DNA of 64,000 nucleotides from Sipunculus nudus (lineage: Eukaryota > Annelida > Sipuncula > Golfingiida > Sipunculidae). Below the pieces are notes generated by a model. It searched no databases. It was not told the origin of the DNA and saw only the letters and a program-made list of their open reading frames with translations. Where the stretch lies: contig CM049313.1 in assembly GCA_026874595.1 (NCBI GenBank), forward strand, positions 64,856,159-64,920,158, written 5' to 3'. Made by a program: the position numbers and the translations under genes. Below are positions 44,633 to 52,820 of this stretch, in pieces; the first letter of the stretch is position 1, and every line of letters starts with the position of its first letter.

Positions 44633-45085
44633 TCACAGTTTGCTGAACATGATCTCTGCACTAACCAACCCCACTTCGTCATACGGGGATCTGGTGTTTG
44701 ACCAGATGTGAGTGGTGCTCATGTAGTCTACGTAATGGCCCGCTGCCTTGTTGATCAAATCCTCCCCCAGAGATCGCAGTTTACCCCCAGCAGCACCCAC
44801 CACTCTCAACAGTTTACATATGACGGTGTGAGGGATTAAGAGGGCTGGTTCAGAACCGTCTGCAGGGAACAGCACCCCGATGTAAATCCCATCCACTTTG
44901 TAGAACTCCCCATAAGGCATGGTGTGAATGATATTCACTGAGAACTTTGGGGCTTTCTTCAGGGCCTCATTCTTCTCAACCACCATCATCGCTTTCTCAA
45001 GGTACAAGGGTATGCTCTCCAGCGCCGCCTCCAACATGTCCATCGCTGGGTCCCTTAGCTCTTTACCACTACCGCACACGTCCAT
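44633..45085 (-). CDS. Polinton structural-type protein, unknown
   Basis: 150 residues from MDVCGSGKELRD (the frame is open to 45244). Helical start (MDMLEAALESIPLYLEKAMM), then beta-like strands (FSVNIIHTMPYGEFYKVDG, IYIGVLFPADGSEPALLIPH). No family recognised; position among capsid and core genes suggests a virion part. The start is chosen to avoid overlap with the preceding gene. Confidence 0.5.
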   Translation of the reverse strand: MDVCGSGKELRDPAMDMLEAALESIPLYLEKAMMVVEKNEALKKAPKFSVNIIHTMPYGEFYKVDGIYIGVLFPADGSEPALLIPHTVICKLLRVVGAAGGKLRSLGEDLINKAAGHYVDYMSTTHIWSNTRSPYDEVGLVSAEIMFSKL

Positions 45086-45116
45086 CTGGTTCGGGTATCT
45101 GTGACAGAATGCGCTC

Positions 45117-45347
45117 TCAACCGCAGGCGGAGTATTTTTTATACACAGCTTCTGCTTTGGCACGGTACAGGTTCTCCTGTATTTCCTGGGCATATAGCAG
45201 GGGGAGCCTGTGGTCAGCGCCCACAGGCTCCACCTCGAAAACATCGGCCCTTTGACTGCTGAATCTGACTGTTTTGATTCTCAAATGTTTCATGATATCC
45301 ACGAGCGTGGTTTCATTGCTCTGCCGTGACACGTCCGTTCGCTCCAT
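45117..45347 (-). CDS. Small Polinton protein, unknown
   Basis: 76 residues, MERTDVSRQSNETTLVDIMK to the end. Mixed charged, strand-like centre (IKTVRFSSQRADVFEVEPVG) and a helical tail. Begins 4 bases after the stop of the upstream gene, a spacing typical of this compact block. Confidence 0.45.
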   Translation of the reverse strand: MERTDVSRQSNETTLVDIMKHLRIKTVRFSSQRADVFEVEPVGADHRLPLLYAQEIQENLYRAKAEAVYKKYSACG

Positions 45348-45351
45348 AGCG

Positions 45352-45849
45352 CTAGCTTATAAATGATACACCACCCTGTGGCTTGAGGTGAAAAGTGCAG
45401 ATAACGCGGCCTTCACCCGACTTAAAGGCCACCCTTTGACCTTTCTCGTTACACAAGAAAACATGTATGTCAGACAGCCTGTTTCGGTTGACTGGGTAAT
45501 AGTGCAGGTGGTCAAAGCCTTGGGTGAACATGTGCGTATTTTCATCTGTGACTGAAAGCTCCGACTCGTGTCTAGGATCAATCACTCTGACGATATCTGT
45601 GTGTTTATCTCCGTACACACTATTGTACACCCATCCAGGGAGCCTGACCTGCACCAAATCTAGCATGTCTCCTTCCACCCTAGGATGGGATATGGATACC
45701 AGTGCGATCTGGTACTCTGTCCCCCTAGTGGTAAGCTCCGCGTAAAAATGATTTCTGTACTCGCTCATCACATTGTTTGGGTAATATTCTTCCGAGGCGT
45801 CGGAGAGGGTGGAGATGTACAGGCTACCGTTCTCATCAAGCACCCCCAT
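45352..45849 (-). CDS. Single-module relative of the 716-residue structural protein
   Basis: 165 residues. Starts with LYISTLSDASEEYYPNN and ends RVAFKSGEGRVICTFHLKPQ, the same opening (LPSDASYQYFPDN) and closing (RVPFRAGQKSLITLHFRP) signatures as the larger upstream gene. Its first codons overlap the end of that gene. Probably a virion surface or vertex protein made of one beta module; possibly the penton-type minor capsid protein. Function inferred only. Confidence 0.6.
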   Translation of the reverse strand: MGVLDENGSLYISTLSDASEEYYPNNVMSEYRNHFYAELTTRGTEYQIALVSISHPRVEGDMLDLVQVRLPGWVYNSVYGDKHTDIVRVIDPRHESELSVTDENTHMFTQGFDHLHYYPVNRNRLSDIHVFLCNEKGQRVAFKSGEGRVICTFHLKPQGGVSFIS

Positions 45850-47986
45850 CGTTTCTGTTAAGTTTCGACTGGAAATGCAGTGTGGCTTCCGGTTTGCTGC
45901 TCAGCTGTGCGGGGTACTGCAGGGGTCTGTCTAGCGAATCACGCACCTGGACGTGTATTTTGGACACTTCTCGGATATATTTTAGTCTGACGTAGTCCAA
46001 CGTGTTGAACTGAAAGAAAATAAAGTGTTGCATCAGTACCCCGTCACCATCCACAACATACTTAAGCACGGGGGCGTGGTTGCCCCCCAACACAGAGTTT
46101 TCCACTAAACCGTCTGCGTGGACCCAAAGCACTAGGAATCCTCTGTTCGGGTTTACAGGGGCGTTGTGGATAGGTCTGAAATTTACGCTCATCCCTATAT
46201 CTTCTCTTTTGGCAAGTGACGGGTTGTGGCTTCCGGTCCCAATCGTTAGCCCGGCAGGGAAGCCCAGAACATTCGCCAGCGGTTCGTTGAGGGTCAGGGT
46301 GGTTTTGCTTTCGTTGTTAAACTGGAACTGCACATGGTCTTCCGTGTCTGCAATTAACTGTAGGTCACCTAACCCCGTTTGAAGAAACTTCTTTAATTGA
46401 CTGATGAGAGATTTTGCCGTGTAATGCCCCTTTGACAATGAAAATTTCCTCTTCCATTTTTTTGCCGTATTATTCAAGGTCACCACCATTTCACCTTCGT
46501 GGACATTATAAAAGTACCGTGGGAGGCGCATGTCAACCAGGGCGACCTCCCATTCGTCCCGTGGTTCCAGGGGTATGGGGTCGGGGAGGATGTGGGGTTC
46601 CCCCATATTGATCAAACGGCTAAAGCTGGACAGGCGCAAGGATTTAGCTGGTCTGAAATGCAAGGTTATTAGGCTTTTTTGCCCAGCCCTGAAGGGGACG
46701 CGTTCCCCATCGGGACCTTTGATGGATATAGACACTTCGTCCAACTTCCGCTTCCCGGGTTTGATGCGGTGGTACTGACTGTGTCGGATGCAAATGTTCG
46801 AGATCTGGCGTTCTTTCGGTGCAAATGGGCGCGTCACTGTACGCAACTGCAATCCTTCTTCCTCCAACGTTTCATGTAGATAGACGTGCATCTCGTCTCT
46901 CCCCTGCCCCGCCCCCAACGTTTCAGGCATGAACACTGAGGTTCCGAAAACAACCGGTTGGCTGTCTATAGCTATGGTGCTGGTGTCTTTCTCCATTTTG
47001 TTCAGTGTTCTTTTCAACTTGATTTGAAAGGAGGTGGTGTATAACTTCCTACCCCATGGTTGAGGTCGGACAGATAAAGGGATCACTTGATAGTCAATGT
47101 AATTCCCGTAAAAAGCCACCCTTCCTCCTTCCTCCAGTACGGCACCCAGCCACACCTCCCCTGAACCCTCTGTGTCATCCACTTCAGGCCACTGGAGGAG
47201 CCTGTGCGCATAGCCCGGGCTCAGCACTACGTGTACCAGCTTTGTACCTGCGGGTATTTCTCGTTCCAACCTTTTAAATGCAATCACCAACTCACTTTCA
47301 ACAAAGGTGAACTGAACCTCATGGTAATATTTCTCGAGGTACTTTTTCAAAGGGATGTACATCCCTGTGGTAATACCATGTGGAATGTAATGTCGTTCGG
47401 GGTTTTCAGTGTCCAACATGTTTTTCACCCACAGGGAATTGTCAGCTGCGAAGGGTTCAAACCTGTCCATCGGTAATCCGGGGTCCAGGTACTGGGAGAG
47501 TTTTTTGTTGTACATGATGTAATACTCATTTAAATTAGGGACATAAGCCCCCGTGTACTTGAATTGGCTGTAAATACGCCCTCTGTGGTCTATTCTCAGT
47601 TCTTGTGTGACACTTGTTGGTCTGTTGTGATTTTTAACACGCATGATAGCCTGCATGCCACTTACCAATATATTCAAGGTCCTGTACAATGTGACGGCGA
47701 GATCTTGAGGGGAAGCGGGTATAGGAAAAAGGTGATGTAAGATTGTCCTGTTTTCTGGGTTGCATAGTTCCATTTTTAAGGGTTTGGCTAGCGTGGTCCC
47801 CTCCTCCTCTTCAACTTTTTCTTCCAAGTGAGCCGGGACGTTCAGGTCAGTTAGCGCCACCTCCCAGTACCCACGGGGGTCTAGCTTGATGGATTCCGGC
47901 AGCCTGATCTTGAAAGCAGCAGACTTGTTATCAGGGAAATATTGATAGCTGGCGTCAGAAGGTAAGATAAGACTGAAATCCGTCAT
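45836..47986 (-). CDS. Large two-module Polinton structural protein
   Basis: 716 residues. Module 1 (about 7-446) opens LILPSDASYQYFPDNKSAAF, has GYWEVALTDLNVP (39-51) and closes GERVPFRAGQKSLITLHFRP. Module 2 (about 465-707) repeats EWEVALVDMRLPRYFYN (479-494) and closes with ATLHF. The next gene is a single copy of the same module. Proteins with a 'P-x-N ... W-E-V-A-L ... LHF' pattern recur in invertebrate Polintons; their role (vertex, fibre or minor capsid) is not known to me. Largest gene after the polymerase; looks intact. Confidence 0.65.
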   Translation of the reverse strand: MTDFSLILPSDASYQYFPDNKSAAFKIRLPESIKLDPRGYWEVALTDLNVPAHLEEKVEEEEGTTLAKPLKMELCNPENRTILHHLFPIPASPQDLAVTLYRTLNILVSGMQAIMRVKNHNRPTSVTQELRIDHRGRIYSQFKYTGAYVPNLNEYYIMYNKKLSQYLDPGLPMDRFEPFAADNSLWVKNMLDTENPERHYIPHGITTGMYIPLKKYLEKYYHEVQFTFVESELVIAFKRLEREIPAGTKLVHVVLSPGYAHRLLQWPEVDDTEGSGEVWLGAVLEEGGRVAFYGNYIDYQVIPLSVRPQPWGRKLYTTSFQIKLKRTLNKMEKDTSTIAIDSQPVVFGTSVFMPETLGAGQGRDEMHVYLHETLEEEGLQLRTVTRPFAPKERQISNICIRHSQYHRIKPGKRKLDEVSISIKGPDGERVPFRAGQKSLITLHFRPAKSLRLSSFSRLINMGEPHILPDPIPLEPRDEWEVALVDMRLPRYFYNVHEGEMVVTLNNTAKKWKRKFSLSKGHYTAKSLISQLKKFLQTGLGDLQLIADTEDHVQFQFNNESKTTLTLNEPLANVLGFPAGLTIGTGSHNPSLAKREDIGMSVNFRPIHNAPVNPNRGFLVLWVHADGLVENSVLGGNHAPVLKYVVDGDGVLMQHFIFFQFNTLDYVRLKYIREVSKIHVQVRDSLDRPLQYPAQLSSKPEATLHFQSKLNRNDGGA

Positions 47987-47993
47987 GGTTTTG

Positions 47994-48260
47994 CTATATT
48001 TGTCGACTCCTTTTGATCTTGGGGTTGGGGACGATTACTCCCAGTGCAGTGAAGAGCAGCCCTATCCACACCTCTCTCGTAGCACTATCTTTGTTAAGCG
48101 AAGATAGGGACAGGTTTATCACCGCCGCCAGCACCACTGTTACTAAGACAAAAATCGTGCAACTGAACATCATCAGGTTGCGGGCGTCTACCGGTTTGTG
48201 GTTGTTATTTGTGGTCAGAAAGAGTGATGTGTGGTCGCTTCTTGGTTCGTTGCTTGCCAT
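47994..48260 (-). CDS. Small Polinton membrane protein with two hydrophobic helices
   Basis: 88 residues from MASNEPRSDH (the frame is open to 48443, but that start has no membrane logic and overlaps the next gene). Hydrophobic segments are LMMFSCTIFVLVTVVLAAVI (about 29-48) and VWIGLLFTALGVIV (about 62-75), with a basic end KIKRSRQI. Seven bases separate it from the large structural gene. Possibly a virion or exit membrane protein; no family recognised. Confidence 0.55.
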   Translation of the reverse strand: MASNEPRSDHTSLFLTTNNNHKPVDARNLMMFSCTIFVLVTVVLAAVINLSLSSLNKDSATREVWIGLLFTALGVIVPNPKIKRSRQI

Positions 48261-48318
48261 GTTTGTGATTAAGTGGGTTTGTAGTTTATCAGAAAGAACA
48301 AACACAACAGAATATGAC

Positions 48319-49233
48319 TTAAAACGTTTTATTAAGACGAGGTATATAGAAGTCTGACATTTCTTTGCAACGGGTGAACCAGTAATACAGTTCATTTTCT
48401 TCTTGAGCGTCGAGCTGCACTTTATGCCCTCGCCAAGCACCATTAACAGTACATAAAATGTAAAACACGTGTCGTTTCAGGTCGTGAAGTTTACGGTAGG
48501 ACGTGATGTTCACCCTATTTTTCTCGTAGTGTTCCTGACAAGCGTAGTGGAACGCCCTCATCACGTTGAATTTGTTAGGTTTGGCGAACTTTGTGAAGTA
48601 ATGTTGTCTCTGCCAAAGCCTCGCCATGCAGAAATAGACCATGTAACGTTCATTCACATTAGTCATCTGCAGGCTGTCTGTGAACAGCTTTCTGTCCATC
48701 TCCCGGAAACTGTTGTTGCTGATGGGCTGTAGCAGTAGGTCATAAAGTTCCCTGTCATTGGGTGGGCGGTAAACGTCCGGGTCGTATTCTTTTCGTTTTA
48801 TTACCTCGTCACCAGGGGGCACTGCGGTAAGAGGAGGTAAATACTCTAAGGTCTGACCGGTCATTGTACATACTATGAATCCGTCTTCTGTTTCTTCAGT
48901 GGGACACATATAAAGAAAACTGTTGTAGATCCCGCAGATGTGATTTCTGTTATGTCGAGGACAGGTGTAACACAGGAACTGCCCTTTCGTGTCATGTTTT
49001 GATACAAGGACACAGCGTTCTAGGTAACACAAGAAGGGATTGAAAGCTGCCCAAGGTGGCAGCGGGGAGCTCAGTTGTCTCCTGATGTGGCTAACGGGGG
49101 AGGATTGACTTTTTGCAACTGCTGTCTCACCCATTGTCCCTCGATTATTTCTCCCTTCAGGTCTTTCAGACGGTAAATTACACATGGAGTTTTGAGCTGG
49201 CGTTCCCATATCACAAACACCTCTTCCTGCCAT
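48319..49233 (-). CDS. Cys/His zinc-type protein, UL92-like motif
   Basis: 304 residues in the open frame; an inner start at 49134 (MGETAVAK) would reduce overlap with the integrase region. A metal-binding pattern spans 88-126: FLCYTCPRHNRNHICG, then Cys110, then VCTMTGQTL. C-x2-C, H-x-C-G, C and C-x2-T-G in this order recall the herpesvirus UL92 family of late-gene transcription factors. The rest is helical and basic (VYFCMARLWQRQHYFTKFAK). If the likeness holds, it would switch on late genes. The likeness is from memory and unproven. Confidence 0.55.
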   Translation of the reverse strand: MAGRGVCDMGTPAQNSMCNLPSERPEGRNNRGTMGETAVAKSQSSPVSHIRRQLSSPLPPWAAFNPFLCYLERCVLVSKHDTKGQFLCYTCPRHNRNHICGIYNSFLYMCPTEETEDGFIVCTMTGQTLEYLPPLTAVPPGDEVIKRKEYDPDVYRPPNDRELYDLLLQPISNNSFREMDRKLFTDSLQMTNVNERYMVYFCMARLWQRQHYFTKFAKPNKFNVMRAFHYACQEHYEKNRVNITSYRKLHDLKRHVFYILCTVNGAWRGHKVQLDAQEENELYYWFTRCKEMSDFYIPRLNKTF

Positions 49234-50109
49234 CGCGGCGTGACACCCTTCTTGAAAGTTGGCTTGAAAGTGGAGATAGTGACGTAGTCCCCTACCTTTA
49301 AATAGTCTCTGTCACTGTCAATGCGCTGCAGCTGTTTCTCAGTGTGCTGAGGATACAGTCGATCCCAGAGGATCTGTTCCATTTCCTCTCTTGGCTCGTG
49401 GCTCACCGCCTGCGCCGGGGACATTTTGATACTGGTATGTTTGCGGTGGTTGTAGGCGTTCACGATACTCTCCAGTATATTTACCCAGGTGCGTTTACCG
49501 GTCTTCATAAAATAGCGCCATATCATTTCTTTGATGGTGCGATTGAAGCGCTCCACTAGTGCTGCTTTGATCTCAGGTTCTTTACTATGGAAAAGTTCGA
49601 AGGAATAATCTTTTTTTAAGGTAGTCCAAGCCGGCCCACGAAACTCGTTGCCCTGATCGGTCTGGATATCTGTTGGGTGTCGCCCAGAGTCTTCAAATAT
49701 GTCTCTCATAGCAGCTGCCACCTCGGACGAGTTTTTGCTTTTCAGCGGTCGGGCCCAGGCGTACCGAGACATCACATCCACCACGGTCAAAATCATTTTA
49801 TAACCATCGTTGTACGGAAAAATGACTGTGTGACATGTCGGTAAGATCAGCTTGCCACTGCTTATCGATAGACCCCACAACAGTGCGCATACGGTCGAAC
49901 ACCCCTTTCCCATGTGGAGCGGGGCGCATACGGACGTATGCTTCTTGCTGTCGTAGGTAGCGCCATGCCTGTTCCCTTTTCTGCTGAGGCTTGCCTGAGA
50001 AGGTTTTGGCGAGTTTTTTCAGGATCAGCGCCGAGTTACCACTGTAAGCTGTGTCGGGGTGACGCACCGTGTCGTACAGGATTGCGTTCCTTTCTTTTTC
50101 TAACTCCAT
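49071..50109 (-). pseudogene. Polinton integrase (retroviral-type DDE), appears broken
   Basis: Integrase of the Polinton family, which inserts the element and makes 6-base target duplications. The DDE core motifs are visible (WQADLTDM; DIQTDQGNEF; ALVERFNRTIKEM), as is the C-terminal domain (VGDYVTIS, TPRWQEEVFVIWER). The N-terminal part is helical and basic. The region looks broken, with about one break; everything else expected of the gene is present, which fits a recent insertion. It lies between the Cys/His gene and a Lys-rich gene, overlapping both slightly. Confidence 0.85.
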
Positions 50110-50693
50110 GAGAACAGAGGGGCTAGATTGTAAACGTTCTCTTCTTCTTCAATGTCTTTAGGTATTGCTTTTTTGGTCTTTTTCCGTTGTTTTTTATTCC
50201 TAGTGCTAAGTGGTGACACGTAAGACGTACTGGGATACCCCTGTTGTTTTTGCAGCTGTTCATATTCTTTCTTTTGAGTGTCGGCAATCTTGCTTGTCAT
50301 CTTCCTCTTAGTGGGCTTCTTGCTGGGTACAGCAGGTTCAGCCGAGGTGCTGATTTGCTTTTTTATCGATATTGGTGCAGCAGAGGGAGAAGCTGAAGGA
50401 AGGAAAGGTGTTGTGGTTGTAGCTGAGGTAGGGTCGGAACGGAACGGGTCCATACCACCCCTGTAAGTTTGGTACATATCATGTTGCTCTTTCATGAGCC
50501 TTATAAACTCAGCTTTAAGCTTCGGGTCATCTGGGTTTTCTTGCATGGCTTTTAGGAGGCGGTTGATTTTCGAGTCGTACACATTCATAGCAGCAACGGA
50601 AGGTTCGGGTGGGGGCTGACCTTGAGAGAGTTTTTTCAGCAGGCTGTCTAGACTGATAAGCAGTTCCTCATCCACAACACGTTTCTTACTCAT
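50100..50693 (-). CDS. Lys-rich Polinton protein, unknown
   Basis: 197 residues. Helical N-terminus (ELLISLDSLLKKLSQG, KLKAEFIRLMKEQHDMYQTY), a Ser/Thr/Pro-rich middle, and nuclear-localisation-like clusters (KKPTKRKM, RNKKQRKKTKKAIPK). Overlaps the start of the integrase region by 10 bases and the end of the next upstream gene by 8, pointing to one transcript or tightly packed promoters. No family named. Confidence 0.55.
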   Translation of the reverse strand: MSKKRVVDEELLISLDSLLKKLSQGQPPPEPSVAAMNVYDSKINRLLKAMQENPDDPKLKAEFIRLMKEQHDMYQTYRGGMDPFRSDPTSATTTTPFLPSASPSAAPISIKKQISTSAEPAVPSKKPTKRKMTSKIADTQKKEYEQLQKQQGYPSTSYVSPLSTRNKKQRKKTKKAIPKDIEEEENVYNLAPLFSWS

Positions 50694-51108
50694 CTTGTTC
50701 TCCAGTTAATTTTTCACCCTCGTTTTGATTTGTGTCTGGTGGTGGATTTTTAATCGTTTTTTGTGCAGAGTTGTGGTTCACAGCAGGACAGTTCAGGGCG
50801 CTGACCACCAGGCGGGTCAACTGTTTACCTAAAGAACCACCATATTTCCGGATAGTTCGGCGCCTTTCCATTTTAGATTTAGCTTTTCCAACTACTGTCA
50901 GGTGGCGCCTCCGTCGCCTTAATAAATTGTAAGTGTCTTTGTCCAGGTTGAAGTTTCCGTCGCAGACGTTCCTTGCCACCTGGGACATGTAGGTGTAAAA
51001 TCCTAAGGGAGCCCTGTTGATGAGCTGGGAGGCCTTCTTGGTCCCGGCATTGTTGATTGCTTTCAGCAGTTCCACCCAGGGAGCGGTGTCGTTCGAGAAT
51101 TTATCCAT
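50686..51108 (-). CDS. Small conserved Polinton-type basic protein
   Basis: 140 residues. Order of motifs: APLGFYTYMSQVARNVCDGN (about 29-48), an Arg block YNLLRRRRRHLTVV, KMERRRTIRKYGG, then LTRLVVSAL. The build 'helix - GN - R/K block - KYGG - hydrophobic tail' is one I recall from small conserved proteins of invertebrate Polintons and adintoviruses; function unknown. Overlaps the ATPase stop by 8 bases. Confidence 0.6.
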   Translation of the reverse strand: MDKFSNDTAPWVELLKAINNAGTKKASQLINRAPLGFYTYMSQVARNVCDGNFNLDKDTYNLLRRRRRHLTVVGKAKSKMERRRTIRKYGGSLGKQLTRLVVSALNCPAVNHNSAQKTIKNPPPDTNQNEGEKLTGEQDE

Positions 51109-51835
51109 AATACACTTCTTCTACAGGCAGTCCAACCCTTGCTCCACCGTCCGAATACTGGGTTGTATCTAGAATAAAGAAAGAGTGCGGTTGGGTAGAG
51201 ATGTCTTTGTATACCCTCTTGATCAAGTCTGTTTTGTCCATTAAGCCAGCAAGGCGCATAATTTGTGCTTTCTCAGCAGGATTCTTGAATATGATTTTGT
51301 AGTGGGCGTTGACTGTTATGTCACGGGCTGTTTTTCCCTGGAAGAAAATGTTCTGCACGATAAATATCACCGACATGTTGCGATGGTGACTGCCGCGCAT
51401 GAACATAGTAGCCAGTCCAGTGTTTTTACTAACCTCGTGTTGAAGGTCATCTAAAACGACCAGAGTAGGGGTGGACCCGTCCACATGGTTCATCACCTCG
51501 TCTAACCCCCTCACGAACTCATGCACCAACCCCTCGTCTCTTAATTCATCGTACAGACCCTGCCATTCCATATAGGCCCATATGACCTTTTGGGGGTAAG
51601 GCTCCATGTATTTTTCCCTTAGGATTTTCTTAACCAAATGGGATTTTCCGGACTGGGAGGGCCCTGCGATAATTATGTTGCAAGGATGTCTAAAACGGAA
51701 GTCCATGACTTGACTGTCTTTGGTTATCGAGGTCAAGAGATGTTTCATATTAGGGACAAGCTTTGGGAACCCGTTAGTTAATCGGTCATATACCAGGTCA
51801 GGGTTTTTGATCAGATCGTCACGACTCAGAGCCAT
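51101..51835 (-). CDS. Polinton genome-packaging ATPase (FtsK/HerA type)
   Basis: 244 residues from MALSRDDLIKNPD (the frame is open to 51886, but the extra 17 residues are unlike the family). Walker A is IAGPSQSGKSH (57-66), Walker B TLVVLDDL (124-131), followed by a strand-and-Gln segment SVIFIVQNIF (155-164). This ATPase class drives DNA into adenovirus/PRD1-like capsids. Full length for the family, next to the integrase and polymerase as in other Polintons. Confidence 0.88.
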   Translation of the reverse strand: MALSRDDLIKNPDLVYDRLTNGFPKLVPNMKHLLTSITKDSQVMDFRFRHPCNIIIAGPSQSGKSHLVKKILREKYMEPYPQKVIWAYMEWQGLYDELRDEGLVHEFVRGLDEVMNHVDGSTPTLVVLDDLQHEVSKNTGLATMFMRGSHHRNMSVIFIVQNIFFQGKTARDITVNAHYKIIFKNPAEKAQIMRLAGLMDKTDLIKRVYKDISTQPHSFFILDTTQYSDGGARVGLPVEEVYYG

Positions 51836-51899
51836 GATCACAAACACAAAATCAACCAACATACTGACAGACACGCAAGAGCCCAATCACACCGCTTTT

Positions 51900-52600
51900 T
51901 GTTCAAAAGACAAGAAGGTTAATTAAAAATGACTGTTTATTTACCAGTTGACATTATAATTACATATTGAAAAAATATCATATTGAGTGACGCAAAATGT
52001 TTTTTATTTCAAAACCAAGTTGGTGATTTAAAAATGACTGTTTAAAAGACGAGTTGACATTATATTTACATATGATTTCAAGTGCTACATTATATTACAA
52101 ATATTCACATTCTCAAGTCGTCTTCAACAAAACTGTTACCAAAATCTCCCTTTTGGGAGAAGAGTTAAGATATTCTTTAAAGCAAACTTCACATTGTATT
52201 TACATATAATTTCTAATTTCTACAACAAGTGGTTTACAAGATGACTCTGTACTTAATCTCAAAACCTATCATTTTCTAAAGTCATGTTTACCAACTCGTC
52301 CAAGAAATAAACTTGCACGTTCAGAAGACGATATGACATATAATATACATATATTTTCAGGACTCAGTTGCTGACCCATAACCAAAACAAAATGGACGAG
52401 TTGACGGTTTTAAAACACTTCAACTAGTCTATGAAATATATTAAAAATTTAACGTCCTTTTTGAAGGATGAGTTGGAAAAAAAGAATTTAGTAAAGGTTG
52501 AGTTGGTATATATAATATATATAATTATCTTATGACTGCAAACGCTGGTTTATTATTATTATTATTTTTTTTTTATCTTTAAATAAATTTCATATTAAAA
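51900..52600. repeat. A+T-rich gap with degenerate tandem repeats
   Basis: No gene. About four poorly kept copies of a ~120-135-base unit, marked by ATGACTGTTT, GAGTTGACATTATATTTACAT and related strings near 51,927, 52,037, 52,170 and 52,310. This is the only long A+T-rich gap inside the Polinton coding block, so a regulatory or replication role is possible but unproven. Confidence 0.5.
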
Positions 52601-52603
52601 AGG

Positions 52604-52820
52604 CTAATTTGAATGATAACAGCTGTCATCTGTGTCATCATTTAAATGAAATATGTCAGATAATGACGACCCAGATGAACAGAACATTAGATCATCTAAA
52701 GGCGAAAACAATGAGGGTGAGGATGACAATGGCGATTGTGGCGGGCTGAGGTGAGCAGGCGCTGGAAACAACTGAAATGAACAAGAGTAAATAAATCTAT
52801 TAATTTCCACAATAATTAAT
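52604..52820 (-). other. Stretch after the polymerase, splice-acceptor-like site
   Basis: A pyrimidine-rich TTTACTCTTGTTCATTTCAG lies just past the polymerase stop on the minus strand, followed by an open Ser/Pro-rich stretch. It may be an alternative 3' exon; nothing firm. Confidence 0.3.
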
